This document shows, piece by piece, positions 23,316 to 32,302 of a DNA stretch of 37,856 bases. Origin of the DNA: Clostridia bacterium (GTDB lineage Bacteria > Bacillota > Clostridia > Lachnospirales > Lachnospiraceae); NCBI GenBank assembly GCA_009929525.1, contig SAAH01000027.1:1-37856 (forward strand). The letters are read 5' to 3'. Below the pieces are notes generated by a model that was given only the letters and a program-made list of their open reading frames with translations, made no database searches and was not told the origin of the DNA. Made by a program: the position numbers and the translations under genes. Each line of letters opens with the position of its first letter. The stretch's first letter is position 1.

Positions 23316-26300
23316 TTGTTTTTTACAATTGAGAAATTTCAAAGAAGAGTTGAAGAGTTAGGAAAACGGAGATATTTTGGCAATCAGTGTATTGCCCCAT
23401 TTACATCTATGGAAGGCACTTTGCCGGAGGATGAAAGTTATCATGAACTGCCGGAGAAGATAGAAGGAGCACCTTTTGGAATCAATGATTCCTTTATAGG
23501 AAGAGACAGATATCTCTGGCTGGAGAAGGAAGTAAAGATTCCTGAAGCAAAAGAAGGCTGCGAAGTTGTTGGTCTGTTTAATTTTGGTCAGACAGGCGGC
23601 GGATATAACAGCGGATTTGAGTCTATGCTTTACTTGGATGGACATCCATATCAGGGCGTAGACACTAACCATAATGAAGTAATTTTCCAGGGAAAAGAAG
23701 GGGAAGACGCTACTTTTACGTTCCTTCTCTGGACAGGACTTGAGGGAGGCGGTGCTCATCGCACATTCTTCCATCAGTGCAAACAGGCAGATTTTGCTTA
23801 CCTGCACAAAAAAACAGATGAACTGTATTATTTTGCACGTGCGATCACAGAGACACTGGTATTGCTGGAAAAAGATAATGAACAGTATGAAGACCTGAAG
23901 AATGCACTGAACAGAGCATTGAACTGTATCAACTGGGATGAGGAATCTTTCTATGAGACAGCATCGAAAGCACATGATGTTCTGATGGCAGAACTTGACT
24001 GTATGGAAAAACATACAGATGTTACTGTAAATGTTGTCGGACATACACATATTGATGTGGCTTGGCTGTGGAGACTGAAACATACAAGAGAAAAAGCACA
24101 GCGTTCTTTCACAACTGTCCTTCGTTTGATGGAACAGTATGACGAATACATTTTCCTGCAGACTCAGCCTCAGCTTTACAAATATGTAAAAGAAGATTGT
24201 CCTGAGATTTATGAGAAAATGAAAGCAAGAATCGCAGAAGGAAAATGGGAACCGGACGGCGGTATGTGGGTAGAAGCTGACTGTAACATTTCCTCAGGCG
24301 AGGCTTTAGTCCGTCAGTTCCTTCATGGAACACGTTTCCTTGAGAGTGAGTTTGGAAAGAAATGTGAGTATCTCTGGCTTCCAGACGTATTTGGATATAG
24401 CTGGGCACTGCCTCAGATCCTGAATCAGTGTGAGATCAGCACATTTATGACTACTAAGATCAGCTGGAACCAGTTCAACAGTATCCCGGATGACTTATTC
24501 AAATGGAGAGGTATCGATGGATCAGAGATCCTTACTTATTTCGTAGATACACCAGATGAAGATGCAGATATGGATACCAGATTCTCCACTTATAATGGAA
24601 TGGTAACACCACATTCAGTTATCGGAAGCTGGAAGAAATTCAAGAATAAAGAACTTAGCAAAGACACATTGATCTCTTATGGATACGGAGACGGCGGCGG
24701 CGGAGTTACAAGAGATATGCTTGAGACTCGTCGTGCAATGGATGCGATCCCGGGACTTCCGAATGTAAAGACTACTCAGGCAGGCGAATTCTTCCGTAAG
24801 ATCCATAACAATGTGGAGAATACTGATCAATACGTGCATACATGGGATGGCGAGCTGTATCTTGAGTACCATAGAGGAACTTATACTTCCCAGGCATACA
24901 ACAAGAGAACAAATCGTCATATGGAAAATAAGCTGGCTCAGATCGAGTGGCTTTCATCTATGGCATACGTACTTGGCGGAGAATATGCACAGCAGGAATT
25001 GAACGACAGCTGGGAGTGTGTACTTCTTCATCAGTTCCATGATATTATTCCTGGATCTTCTATCCATGAAGTATATGCAGATTCTCATATCAATTATGGT
25101 GTGGCTGAAGCTCGTGCAGACAAAGTAAAAGCACAGGCTCTTGATACAATTACAAATGCAGCAGAACATACTTACAGTGTATATTCTACAAACAGCTATG
25201 GCGGAAAAGAACTTGTTTGCATCCCAGAGATGGAAGCTGGTGTATTTACAGATGGAGATGGACAGACACTGGAGGCTCAGAAGGTAGAAGGCGGATACGA
25301 AGTACTCGTTGATGTGAAGCCATTTGCAGCAGTGACAGTAAACTTTGCACCGAAAGCAGAAGCAGCATCCGAGTCAGCATTTGCAATTACTGGAAATACT
25401 CTCGAGACACCATTTTATTCCATGGAGTGGAATGAAGAAGGACAGCTGACAAAACTTTTTGATAAAGACGCAAAACGCTCTGTATTAAAAGAAGGACAGC
25501 TGGGAAATGCTCTTGAGATTTATGAAGATAAGCCGATGAATTATGATGCATGGGATATCGACATTTTCTATACAGAGAAGATGGAACTTGTGAAGCTTGC
25601 AAAAGCACCGGAAGTGATCGAGAATGGAGAACTTCGTGCAGTGATCCGTTTCACTTACGAGTACCACAAATCCACAATCTGTCAGGATATGATCGTATAC
25701 AAAGATTCCAGAAGAATCGACTTCAAGACTCACGTAGACTGGCATGAAGATCACAGACTGTTAAAGACAGCTTTCTATACAGATATCCGTTCCACAAAAG
25801 CTACCTACGATATCCAGTTTGGACACGTAGAGCGTCCTACACACTGGAACAACAGCTGGGATTGGGCACGTTTTGAGGTATGCGGACACAAATGGGCAGA
25901 TCTTTCTGAGACAGGATATGGTGTCAGCCTGCTGAATAACTGCAAGTATGGTTACAGCATCAAAGACAATGCAATGAAACTGAGTCTTCTTAAGAGTGCA
26001 AAACACCCTGATACAGAAGCAGATATGGGAGAGCATGATTTCACATATTCTCTGTATCCACATACAGGCGCAGTTGTTGAAAATGGAACTATCGAGATGG
26101 CTAATCAGCTGAATCTGCCGGCACAGGTTGTCAGTGGAACATTCGCAGACAGCAGAAAGATCGTTGAAGTTTCAAACTCCAATGTTCAGATCGATGTTGT
26201 GAAAAAAGCAGAAGATGAAGATTGTCTGATAGTAAGACTGCATGAGTGCCGCGGCGGAAGCGAGATGGTCACACTGTCATCCCAGTTCCCGGTAAAACGC

Positions 26301-26411
26301 ATCGTACCATGTAATCTGTTAGAGCATGACTGTGGGGAAGCTGTAGAAGGAGCATCTGTAGAGTTCCTTGCAAAACCATTTGAAATCAAAACATACAAAT
26401 TATATCTGTAG
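23316..26411 (+). CDS. Alpha-mannosidase, glycoside hydrolase family 38 (copy 1)
   Basis: A 1031-residue enzyme with TTG start at 23316 (TAGGAGGAGC upstream). Residues 1-225 are an N-terminal beta/helical domain. The GH38 catalytic barrel begins with VGHTHIDVAWLWRLKHTREK (zinc ligands His245 and Asp247) and has the nucleophile Asp357 in LWLPDVFGYSWALPQIL, followed by HQFHDIIPGSSIHEVY and a C-terminal beta-domain set. There is no signal peptide, so it is probably cytoplasmic, acting on imported mannosides, such as N-glycan fragments. It heads a GH38 pair and is probably transcribed with the second copy and the MATE gene. Confidence 0.95.
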   Translation: MFFTIEKFQRRVEELGKRRYFGNQCIAPFTSMEGTLPEDESYHELPEKIEGAPFGINDSFIGRDRYLWLEKEVKIPEAKEGCEVVGLFNFGQTGGGYNSGFESMLYLDGHPYQGVDTNHNEVIFQGKEGEDATFTFLLWTGLEGGGAHRTFFHQCKQADFAYLHKKTDELYYFARAITETLVLLEKDNEQYEDLKNALNRALNCINWDEESFYETASKAHDVLMAELDCMEKHTDVTVNVVGHTHIDVAWLWRLKHTREKAQRSFTTVLRLMEQYDEYIFLQTQPQLYKYVKEDCPEIYEKMKARIAEGKWEPDGGMWVEADCNISSGEALVRQFLHGTRFLESEFGKKCEYLWLPDVFGYSWALPQILNQCEISTFMTTKISWNQFNSIPDDLFKWRGIDGSEILTYFVDTPDEDADMDTRFSTYNGMVTPHSVIGSWKKFKNKELSKDTLISYGYGDGGGGVTRDMLETRRAMDAIPGLPNVKTTQAGEFFRKIHNNVENTDQYVHTWDGELYLEYHRGTYTSQAYNKRTNRHMENKLAQIEWLSSMAYVLGGEYAQQELNDSWECVLLHQFHDIIPGSSIHEVYADSHINYGVAEARADKVKAQALDTITNAAEHTYSVYSTNSYGGKELVCIPEMEAGVFTDGDGQTLEAQKVEGGYEVLVDVKPFAAVTVNFAPKAEAASESAFAITGNTLETPFYSMEWNEEGQLTKLFDKDAKRSVLKEGQLGNALEIYEDKPMNYDAWDIDIFYTEKMELVKLAKAPEVIENGELRAVIRFTYEYHKSTICQDMIVYKDSRRIDFKTHVDWHEDHRLLKTAFYTDIRSTKATYDIQFGHVERPTHWNNSWDWARFEVCGHKWADLSETGYGVSLLNNCKYGYSIKDNAMKLSLLKSAKHPDTEADMGEHDFTYSLYPHTGAVVENGTIEMANQLNLPAQVVSGTFADSRKIVEVSNSNVQIDVVKKAEDEDCLIVRLHECRGGSEMVTLSSQFPVKRIVPCNLLEHDCGEAVEGASVEFLAKPFEIKTYKLYL

Positions 26412-26453
26412 AAAATGACGGGATTTTCCCGACACAGATCAGAATATTGTTAA

Positions 26454-26530
26454 GGGCTGTCTCGTCAGTCCTCTCACGAAAACCAGTGCATCTGCACGAG
26501 GTTTTCGTGAGAGGATTGATGCGGCAGCCC
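26454..26530. repeat. 77-nt stable hairpin between the two alpha-mannosidase genes
   Basis: GGGCTG (26454-26459) pairs with CAGCCC (26525-26530), and TCCTCTCACGAAAACC with GGTTTTCGTGAGAGGA inside, closed by GTGC/GCAC around a 4-base loop. No T-run follows, so it may act as an mRNA-stabilising or processing element rather than as terminator. Confidence 0.75.
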
Positions 26531-26572
26531 ATTTTATCTTGAAAGCAGATAAAGATGGAGAAGGAGTAGGGG

Positions 26573-29398
26573 ATGGAAAAATATCTTGAGATGAAGAAAA
26601 AAGCGTATACTCATTATTGGGCACAGAGGATCCTTACCCAGATGGGATATTTGCTTAAGGTCATGGAAGCTGAGGAGCGTCCGGTTCCGTCGATACTTGA
26701 GGAAACGGAGAACTGGCTGTATGAAAAGTATATGTGTGAGGGGACGATATCACAAATGTCAGCCAAGGAGGCAGAGGAAAGACTTGCCGGGCTAAAAGAA
26801 GATGCTGCAAAATACAGCATGATATGTGCCGGACACGCACATATTGATATGAACTGGATGTGGGGATATCAGGAGACGGTGAATCTTACGATCGATACCT
26901 TCCAGACTATGTTGAATCTTATGGATGAATATCCGGAGTTCACATTTTCCCAGTCACAGGCTTCCGTATATGAAATCATAGAAAAATACTGCCCGTCGAT
27001 GCTTCCAAAGATCCGGGAACGTGTCCGTGAGGGACGCTGGGAAGTGACAGCATCTACCTGGGTTGAACCAGATAAGAATATGACAGGTACGGAGAGTATG
27101 GCTCGTCATATCCTGTACACGAAGAATTATCTTTCCAATCTGCTTGGTATTTCGCAGGATTCGCTGGAACTGGACTTTGAGCCGGATACTTTTGGACACA
27201 GTGCCAATGTGCCGGAGATATTGTCTCAGGGTGGGATAAAATATCATTACCACTGCAGAGGATATGAAGATCATACTTTATATCGGTGGAGAGCACCGTC
27301 AGGAGCGGAAGTTCTTGTGAACCGTGAGTCGGGATGGTATCTGGGACCGGTGGAATATGGGAAAGTTTTGTATATTCCAAAGTACAGCAAGGAGAGCCAT
27401 TTTGATAGATTGCTGTATGTATATGGCGTAGGCGATCATGGCGGCGGTCCGACCAGAAGAGATATCGAGAAGATCATGGATATGAAAACCTGGCCGCTGA
27501 TGCCAAAGATCCGTTTTGGTACGATCCATGAATTTTTCCATGAAGCGGAAGCAGAAAAAGAAAAATTTCCTGTCGTTGATCATGAACTTAATTTTGTGCT
27601 GACGGGGTGTTATACGACACAGGCAAGGATCAAACTGGCAAACAGAACAGGCGAAGACCAGCTGTATGACAGTGAGATGCTGAGTGCAGTTGGAGAATAT
27701 GCCAACAAAGGTTATGATCTTACAAAACGTCTGGATGAGGCCTGGAAGAAGGTATTATTTAATCAATTCCATGACATCCTTCCGGGATCGGGAGTAAGAG
27801 AGACCAGAGAGTATGCGATGGGGCAGTTCCAGGAGGCGATGTCGTACTGCGGTGCCAATGCCAATCGCGGGATGAAAGCGGTGGGAGACCGTATCGACAC
27901 GACCCTCTGGGGCGGCACACCGGATATGGATTCCTGTTCAGAAGGAGCAGGGGTGGGATACGGTACCGGCATCACCACCGGACAGTGGGGAAATGCGGGA
28001 ACCAGTGCTTTTGGATTTACAAATACACACAGAGGTTCCGGAGACACGAGAATCTATACATTATTCAATACTACGCAATATGACAGAAATGAGCTGGCCG
28101 AGATCACTCTATGGGATTGGGAATATCAAGAGGAAGAAATTACAGTTCTGGATGATCAGAAGAAAAAAGTCCCAGTGCAGATCCTTGAACATGGCACGCA
28201 TTATTGGCAGCACAAGTATATAAAATTGCTGATACTGGCTGAGGTGCCGGCATTTGGTTATGCAAACTACTGTGTGAAAAGAGAGAGGCTTTCCCGAGAG
28301 ATCCTGAAGCCATATACAGATCCGCGGGTACACAGGATGCAGGATGGTAAGATTACACTGGAAAATGATAAAGTGAGCGGAACATTTGACACAGAGACGA
28401 TGAAGCTGGTATCATTGGCTGATAAGATGACGGGAGAGGAACTTTTGTCAGAGCCGTCGGGGTATTTTCGTTTGATCCGTGAGGATGATGTGAATGATAT
28501 GACAGCCTGGATCGTAGGCGGATACATGCAGATCATAGACCTGAATGAGTCGGTACCGGTGAGGATCGTGGAGAAGCAGCTTACAGGACTTCAAAAATGG
28601 CTGACCTATGAGATGAAGTTTGAAAGATCTTCACTTCGTACAAAAGTCATGTTGGATGAAGGAAGCAGTGTTTTCCGTTATGAGGTGAGCGTAGACTGGC
28701 AGGAGACAGGAAGCAGGAGCGAAAGCATCCCGCAGCTTCAATTTTACGTTCCGGTAGGATATCAGACAGCAGATTATGTATATGATATTCCGGCAGGAAG
28801 TCAGGTCCGCCCGGAACTTGGCCATGACGTACCGGGTATCTATTACGGTGCGGCAGTTCCAATGGGGGGTGGGAGCATGATATGCCTTACCAGCAACTGC
28901 AAATACGGCTATCGGGGAGGCAAACAGTCCCTGACGCTGGATCTTCTTCGCGGGGCATATGATCCGGATCCATATCCGGACCTGGGCATCCATATGATGA
29001 ACATCGGTTTAGGTGTGGAGAAAAATAAAGACAACCTGATAAAGACGGGATTTTTATTTTCACATCCCTTATATCCATATTCCAATACGATACATACCGG
29101 TGATATGCCGCTTAAGAAGAGTTTTATGGAAATCAGTGGAACGGCCAAAGTCTCAGCATGGAAATGCGCGGAGGATGGAAGTGATGCATGGATCATCCGC
29201 CTGTACCAGTGGGGTGATGCGCCAGAAAAGATAGCAATAAAGACAGAGCGAAAGATAGAAAAGGCAGAATTGACGGATATCATGGAAAACACAGAGGTTA
29301 TGCAGGGCGAAGAAACGGGCATATCACTGGTGGAAGATACAAAGACAGTACTTTCTTTGCCGCCTCATAGTATCCGTACCATAAAACTCACGTTTTAA
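26573..29398 (+). CDS. Alpha-mannosidase, glycoside hydrolase family 38 (copy 2)
   Basis: A 941-residue enzyme with AGAAGGAGTAGGGG before ATG 26573. CAGHAHIDMNWMWGYQETVN supplies zinc ligands His90 and Asp92, ELDFEPDTFGHSANVPEIL the nucleophile Asp205, and NQFHDILPGSGVRETREYA the conserved loop. The protein is shorter at the N-terminus than copy 1 and diverged from it, so the two probably differ in linkage or substrate rather than being a recent duplication. There is no signal peptide. The 161-bp gap to copy 1 holds only the hairpin at 26454, so one transcript is likely. Confidence 0.93.
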   Translation: MEKYLEMKKKAYTHYWAQRILTQMGYLLKVMEAEERPVPSILEETENWLYEKYMCEGTISQMSAKEAEERLAGLKEDAAKYSMICAGHAHIDMNWMWGYQETVNLTIDTFQTMLNLMDEYPEFTFSQSQASVYEIIEKYCPSMLPKIRERVREGRWEVTASTWVEPDKNMTGTESMARHILYTKNYLSNLLGISQDSLELDFEPDTFGHSANVPEILSQGGIKYHYHCRGYEDHTLYRWRAPSGAEVLVNRESGWYLGPVEYGKVLYIPKYSKESHFDRLLYVYGVGDHGGGPTRRDIEKIMDMKTWPLMPKIRFGTIHEFFHEAEAEKEKFPVVDHELNFVLTGCYTTQARIKLANRTGEDQLYDSEMLSAVGEYANKGYDLTKRLDEAWKKVLFNQFHDILPGSGVRETREYAMGQFQEAMSYCGANANRGMKAVGDRIDTTLWGGTPDMDSCSEGAGVGYGTGITTGQWGNAGTSAFGFTNTHRGSGDTRIYTLFNTTQYDRNELAEITLWDWEYQEEEITVLDDQKKKVPVQILEHGTHYWQHKYIKLLILAEVPAFGYANYCVKRERLSREILKPYTDPRVHRMQDGKITLENDKVSGTFDTETMKLVSLADKMTGEELLSEPSGYFRLIREDDVNDMTAWIVGGYMQIIDLNESVPVRIVEKQLTGLQKWLTYEMKFERSSLRTKVMLDEGSSVFRYEVSVDWQETGSRSESIPQLQFYVPVGYQTADYVYDIPAGSQVRPELGHDVPGIYYGAAVPMGGGSMICLTSNCKYGYRGGKQSLTLDLLRGAYDPDPYPDLGIHMMNIGLGVEKNKDNLIKTGFLFSHPLYPYSNTIHTGDMPLKKSFMEISGTAKVSAWKCAEDGSDAWIIRLYQWGDAPEKIAIKTERKIEKAELTDIMENTEVMQGEETGISLVEDTKTVLSLPPHSIRTIKLTF

Positions 29399-29462
29399 GG
29401 AAAACGATGAGAAAATCATAAAAAAGTTTTAAGAAGAAGTTTTAAGGAGAAGGGTTATATCA

Positions 29463-30836
29463 ATGAAAAAATCATACGAAATGGACATGTGTAATGGTCC
29501 ATTATTGGGGAAACTGTTAGTCTTTTCACTTCCACTGATGCTCTCGGGCATCCTTCAGCTGCTGTTTAATGCTGCTGATATCGTTGTTGTTGGAAAGTTT
29601 TCAGGGAGTCAGGCATTGGCGGCGGTGGGGTCTACTGGTGCGCTGATCAATCTGTTTGTTAATGTATTTATTGGATTTTCTATCGGGACGAATGTATTGG
29701 TTGCCCATTATTTTGGGGCGAAGGATAAAAAGAATGTCTATGAGACGGTCCACACTTCTATTTTGCTGGGAGTGATCGGAGGAGTGATACTGATCGGGGC
29801 AGGGCTGGCATTTGCAAAGCCTATGCTTGAGCTGATGGCCACTCCGGAAGATGTACTGGGGCAGGCAGCACTTTACATCAGGATTTACTTCATCGGGATG
29901 CCGGCGATGCTGGTATATAATTTTGGTGCAGCGATTCTCCGTGCGATTGGTGACACACAAAGACCGCTGTATTATCTTCTGATAGCAGGCGTGGTAAATG
30001 TGATATTGAACCTGATATTTGTGATCGGACTTAAGATGGGCGTGGCAGGAGTTGCCCTTGCGACGGTGATATCCCAGGTGATATCAGCAGTGCTCATCCT
30101 GAGATGCCTGATCAGGACAGATGGCATGTATCGTCTGAATATGCGGGAGCTTCGCCTCTATAAAGGAAAATTGATCCGCATCGTACAGATCGGACTGCCG
30201 GCAGGACTTCAGGGAGCTGTATTTTCAATTTCAAATATGCTGATCCAGTCTTCGATCAATTCTTTTGGATCGATCGTAATGGCAGGAAATACCGCTGCAA
30301 GTAATATCGAAGGATTCGTTTATACATCCATGAATGCCGTGTATCAGACTGCATTAAGCTTTACCAGCCAGAACATGGGCGGAGGAAAAAAGGAGAGAAT
30401 CCCTAAGATTATGATCCAGTGTCTTATTATTGTCTTTGTAGTGGGAGCGGTTTTGGGAAATCTGGCCTATCTTTTTGCGACGCAGCTTCTCGGAATCTAT
30501 TCTTCCGATCCGGAAGTGATCCGTTATGGGATTGAGAGGATGAAGATGATTTGCCAGCTATACTTTTTATGTGGTATGATGGACGTTATGGTAGGTATGC
30601 TCCGTGGACTGGGGTATTCGGTGATGCCGATGCTTGTTTCGCTGGCAGGGGCGTGCGGCCTCAGAGTCTTGTGGATATTTACCATATTCCAGTGGAAACA
30701 TACCTTGTTTATTCTGTTTTTATCCTATGCGATCACATGGACAGTCACATTGGTGGCTCATATGATCTGTTTTGCAGTAGTGTGGAAACGAAAGAAGGGT
30801 ATGCAGGGAGCTAAGCTAAGCTCCGATATAGAATAA
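29463..30836 (+). CDS. MATE-family efflux transporter
   Basis: A 457-residue membrane protein with twelve predicted helices in two homologous halves. LSLPLMLSGILQLLFNAADI-like N-terminal start, VGKFSGSQALAAVGSTGALI, the NVLVAHYFGAKDKKNVYETV segment and GLPAGLQGAVFSISNMLIQS in the second half are typical of NorM/DinF-type MATE proteins. It would export cations, drugs or metabolites with Na+ or H+. AAGGAGAAGG precedes the ATG. It lies 64 bases after the second alpha-mannosidase gene; a link to mannoside metabolism is not evident and no specific substrate can be named. Confidence 0.93.
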   Translation: MKKSYEMDMCNGPLLGKLLVFSLPLMLSGILQLLFNAADIVVVGKFSGSQALAAVGSTGALINLFVNVFIGFSIGTNVLVAHYFGAKDKKNVYETVHTSILLGVIGGVILIGAGLAFAKPMLELMATPEDVLGQAALYIRIYFIGMPAMLVYNFGAAILRAIGDTQRPLYYLLIAGVVNVILNLIFVIGLKMGVAGVALATVISQVISAVLILRCLIRTDGMYRLNMRELRLYKGKLIRIVQIGLPAGLQGAVFSISNMLIQSSINSFGSIVMAGNTAASNIEGFVYTSMNAVYQTALSFTSQNMGGGKKERIPKIMIQCLIIVFVVGAVLGNLAYLFATQLLGIYSSDPEVIRYGIERMKMICQLYFLCGMMDVMVGMLRGLGYSVMPMLVSLAGACGLRVLWIFTIFQWKHTLFILFLSYAITWTVTLVAHMICFAVVWKRKKGMQGAKLSSDIE

Positions 30837-30877
30837 ATTGAAGAGAAAGATGAAAAGATAGCGAGGGAGGGCATCAT

Positions 30878-31135
30878 ATGCGTTTGGAAAAGATACAGGG
30901 AGCACTCAAAAAAAAGAATATCGAGTTTGCCTATACGGAGGAAGAAGGACGCGGAAGTCTGGACTTTCAGTTCAGAGGTCTCAGATACCATATCTGGGAA
31001 TTCTCAGATGATGATGAATGGGGTGTGGAAACGAACGTATACCATGCAGGAAGAAGTGAGGATATCTTAGGTGATTATGAGACTACGATATCAGAGCTTG
31101 TACTTAGCTGGCCGGATATGGCGATACCAGGGTGA
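30878..31135 (+). CDS. Small acidic protein of unknown function
   Basis: An 85-residue protein not recognised by me, with GCGAGGGAGGGCATCAT before the ATG. It is acidic, with an N-terminal helix MRLEKIQGALKKKNIEF, a beta segment GSLDFQFRGLRYHIWEF and a C-terminal helix ISELVLSWPDM. There are no membrane segments or Cys residues. The gene lies 41 bases after the MATE gene in the same direction and may be its operon partner. Its last codons and stop are inside the convergent hairpin at 31123-31154. Confidence 0.75.
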   Translation: MRLEKIQGALKKKNIEFAYTEEEGRGSLDFQFRGLRYHIWEFSDDDEWGVETNVYHAGRSEDILGDYETTISELVLSWPDMAIPG

Positions 31136-31154
31136 TCGATCTCACCCTGGTATC
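31123..31154. terminator. Convergent hairpin containing both stop codons
   Basis: GATACCAGGGTGA (31123-31135) pairs perfectly with TCACCCTGGTATC (31142-31154) over a 6-base loop. The TGA stop of the plus-strand gene and the TGA stop of the minus-strand gene each lie at the inner end of an arm, so both proteins end in I-P-G. It probably terminates transcription from both sides, although T-tracts are poor. Confidence 0.7.
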
Positions 31155-32302
31155 TTAGAAGCATCTTTGGCAGCTTTTTTGCGCTGATACATTCGCTGAT
31201 CAGCCAGATTTGTAAGGTCTTCAAGGGAAGACATATTAGTTTTATCATATTTTGCATATCCGATACTAAGGGAGATACTGTATGGAAGATTTTGTTCTGT
31301 ACATTCCCTTAGTATTTTTTTGTTTAGGAGTTTGATCACTTCTTCCACCTCTGAGTCGGTATCGGCATCCAGAACGATGGCAAATTCATCTCCACCATAT
31401 CTTGATAAAAAAGCTTTTGTATTACCCAGGGTGATCTTCAGCGCATTTGCCACAATACGAAGAGCATTGTCACCTGACATGTGACCGTATTTATCATTGA
31501 TCCGTTTGAACTTGTCGATATCGATGAACAGAAGATACCAGGGATCTTTTTTGGAGTCACGCTGATGGAGCAGATACTGTTCAAGCTTTCCACGGTTATT
31601 CAGCTTTGTAAGTGCGTCCAGTGAAATCTGATTTCGCTGAAAGGACACATAGAATAAGAACAGGGCAGCAGCAGTAAAAGGCCATAAAAGGATCATATCG
31701 TAATTGATGATCTGCAAAGCTCCTCCGATGAAAGGCAGAGCAACTGTATAACAAAGGGCATTACATTCTTTTTTCTTTTCCGGAAGGACTTCCTTTTGCT
31801 TTTGTTTCCAGACAAGAAAAGATGCAGTAAGCATATATCCGAAACCGCAGGCCACCTGGAGCAGATGAAGGCTTCCACGGTGATATACGCTGTTTTCATC
31901 GATATAAAAGATGGCTCTGTTCCATGGCGAAAGGATGATTATAAGACAGATAGCTATCAAGGGGACAATACACCAACGGAGCAGAAGTTTCTGCCATGGA
32001 AGAAGATTTTCTCCATAAAGCTGATGAACAACATAGGAAAACCAGAAGTAGGAGATGATCTCTGTAAGAAGAAAATACAGGATATTAATATACCATAACT
32101 TTTGATTGGCATATTCCTGTGGCACCACGGTAAAATACCAGTTGAATCCATCTACGATCAGCATAAAACTGACCAGAAGGACCAGCTTCTGGAAACGCTT
32201 TGCATTTGGCACACCGGAAAACTTTGTTTTTAGATTCCAGTAGAGTACGATCAAAGTGAGAAGAGGGATCGCATCTATCTGGAGATACGTTGATAGACTC
32301 AT
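31142..32302 (-). CDS. Membrane diguanylate cyclase (GGDEF) B
   Basis: A 386-residue protein with six to seven N-terminal hydrophobic segments (about residues 10-225) and a C-terminal GGDEF domain. The signature RYGGDEFAIVLD sits at residues ~301-312, with the upstream LFIDIDKFKRINDKYGHMSG and downstream SISLSIGYAKYD motifs, so the catalytic residues for c-di-GMP synthesis are intact. The RxxD product-inhibition site is not visible: the matching positions before the loop are N and A. It starts inside the stop of the upstream cyclase (ATGA), so the two are coupled. The membrane part may sense a signal; it resembles no named sensor domain to me. Confidence 0.92.
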   Translation of the reverse strand: MSLSTYLQIDAIPLLTLIVLYWNLKTKFSGVPNAKRFQKLVLLVSFMLIVDGFNWYFTVVPQEYANQKLWYINILYFLLTEIISYFWFSYVVHQLYGENLLPWQKLLLRWCIVPLIAICLIIILSPWNRAIFYIDENSVYHRGSLHLLQVACGFGYMLTASFLVWKQKQKEVLPEKKKECNALCYTVALPFIGGALQIINYDMILLWPFTAAALFLFYVSFQRNQISLDALTKLNNRGKLEQYLLHQRDSKKDPWYLLFIDIDKFKRINDKYGHMSGDNALRIVANALKITLGNTKAFLSRYGGDEFAIVLDADTDSEVEEVIKLLNKKILRECTEQNLPYSISLSIGYAKYDKTNMSSLEDLTNLADQRMYQRKKAAKDASKIPG

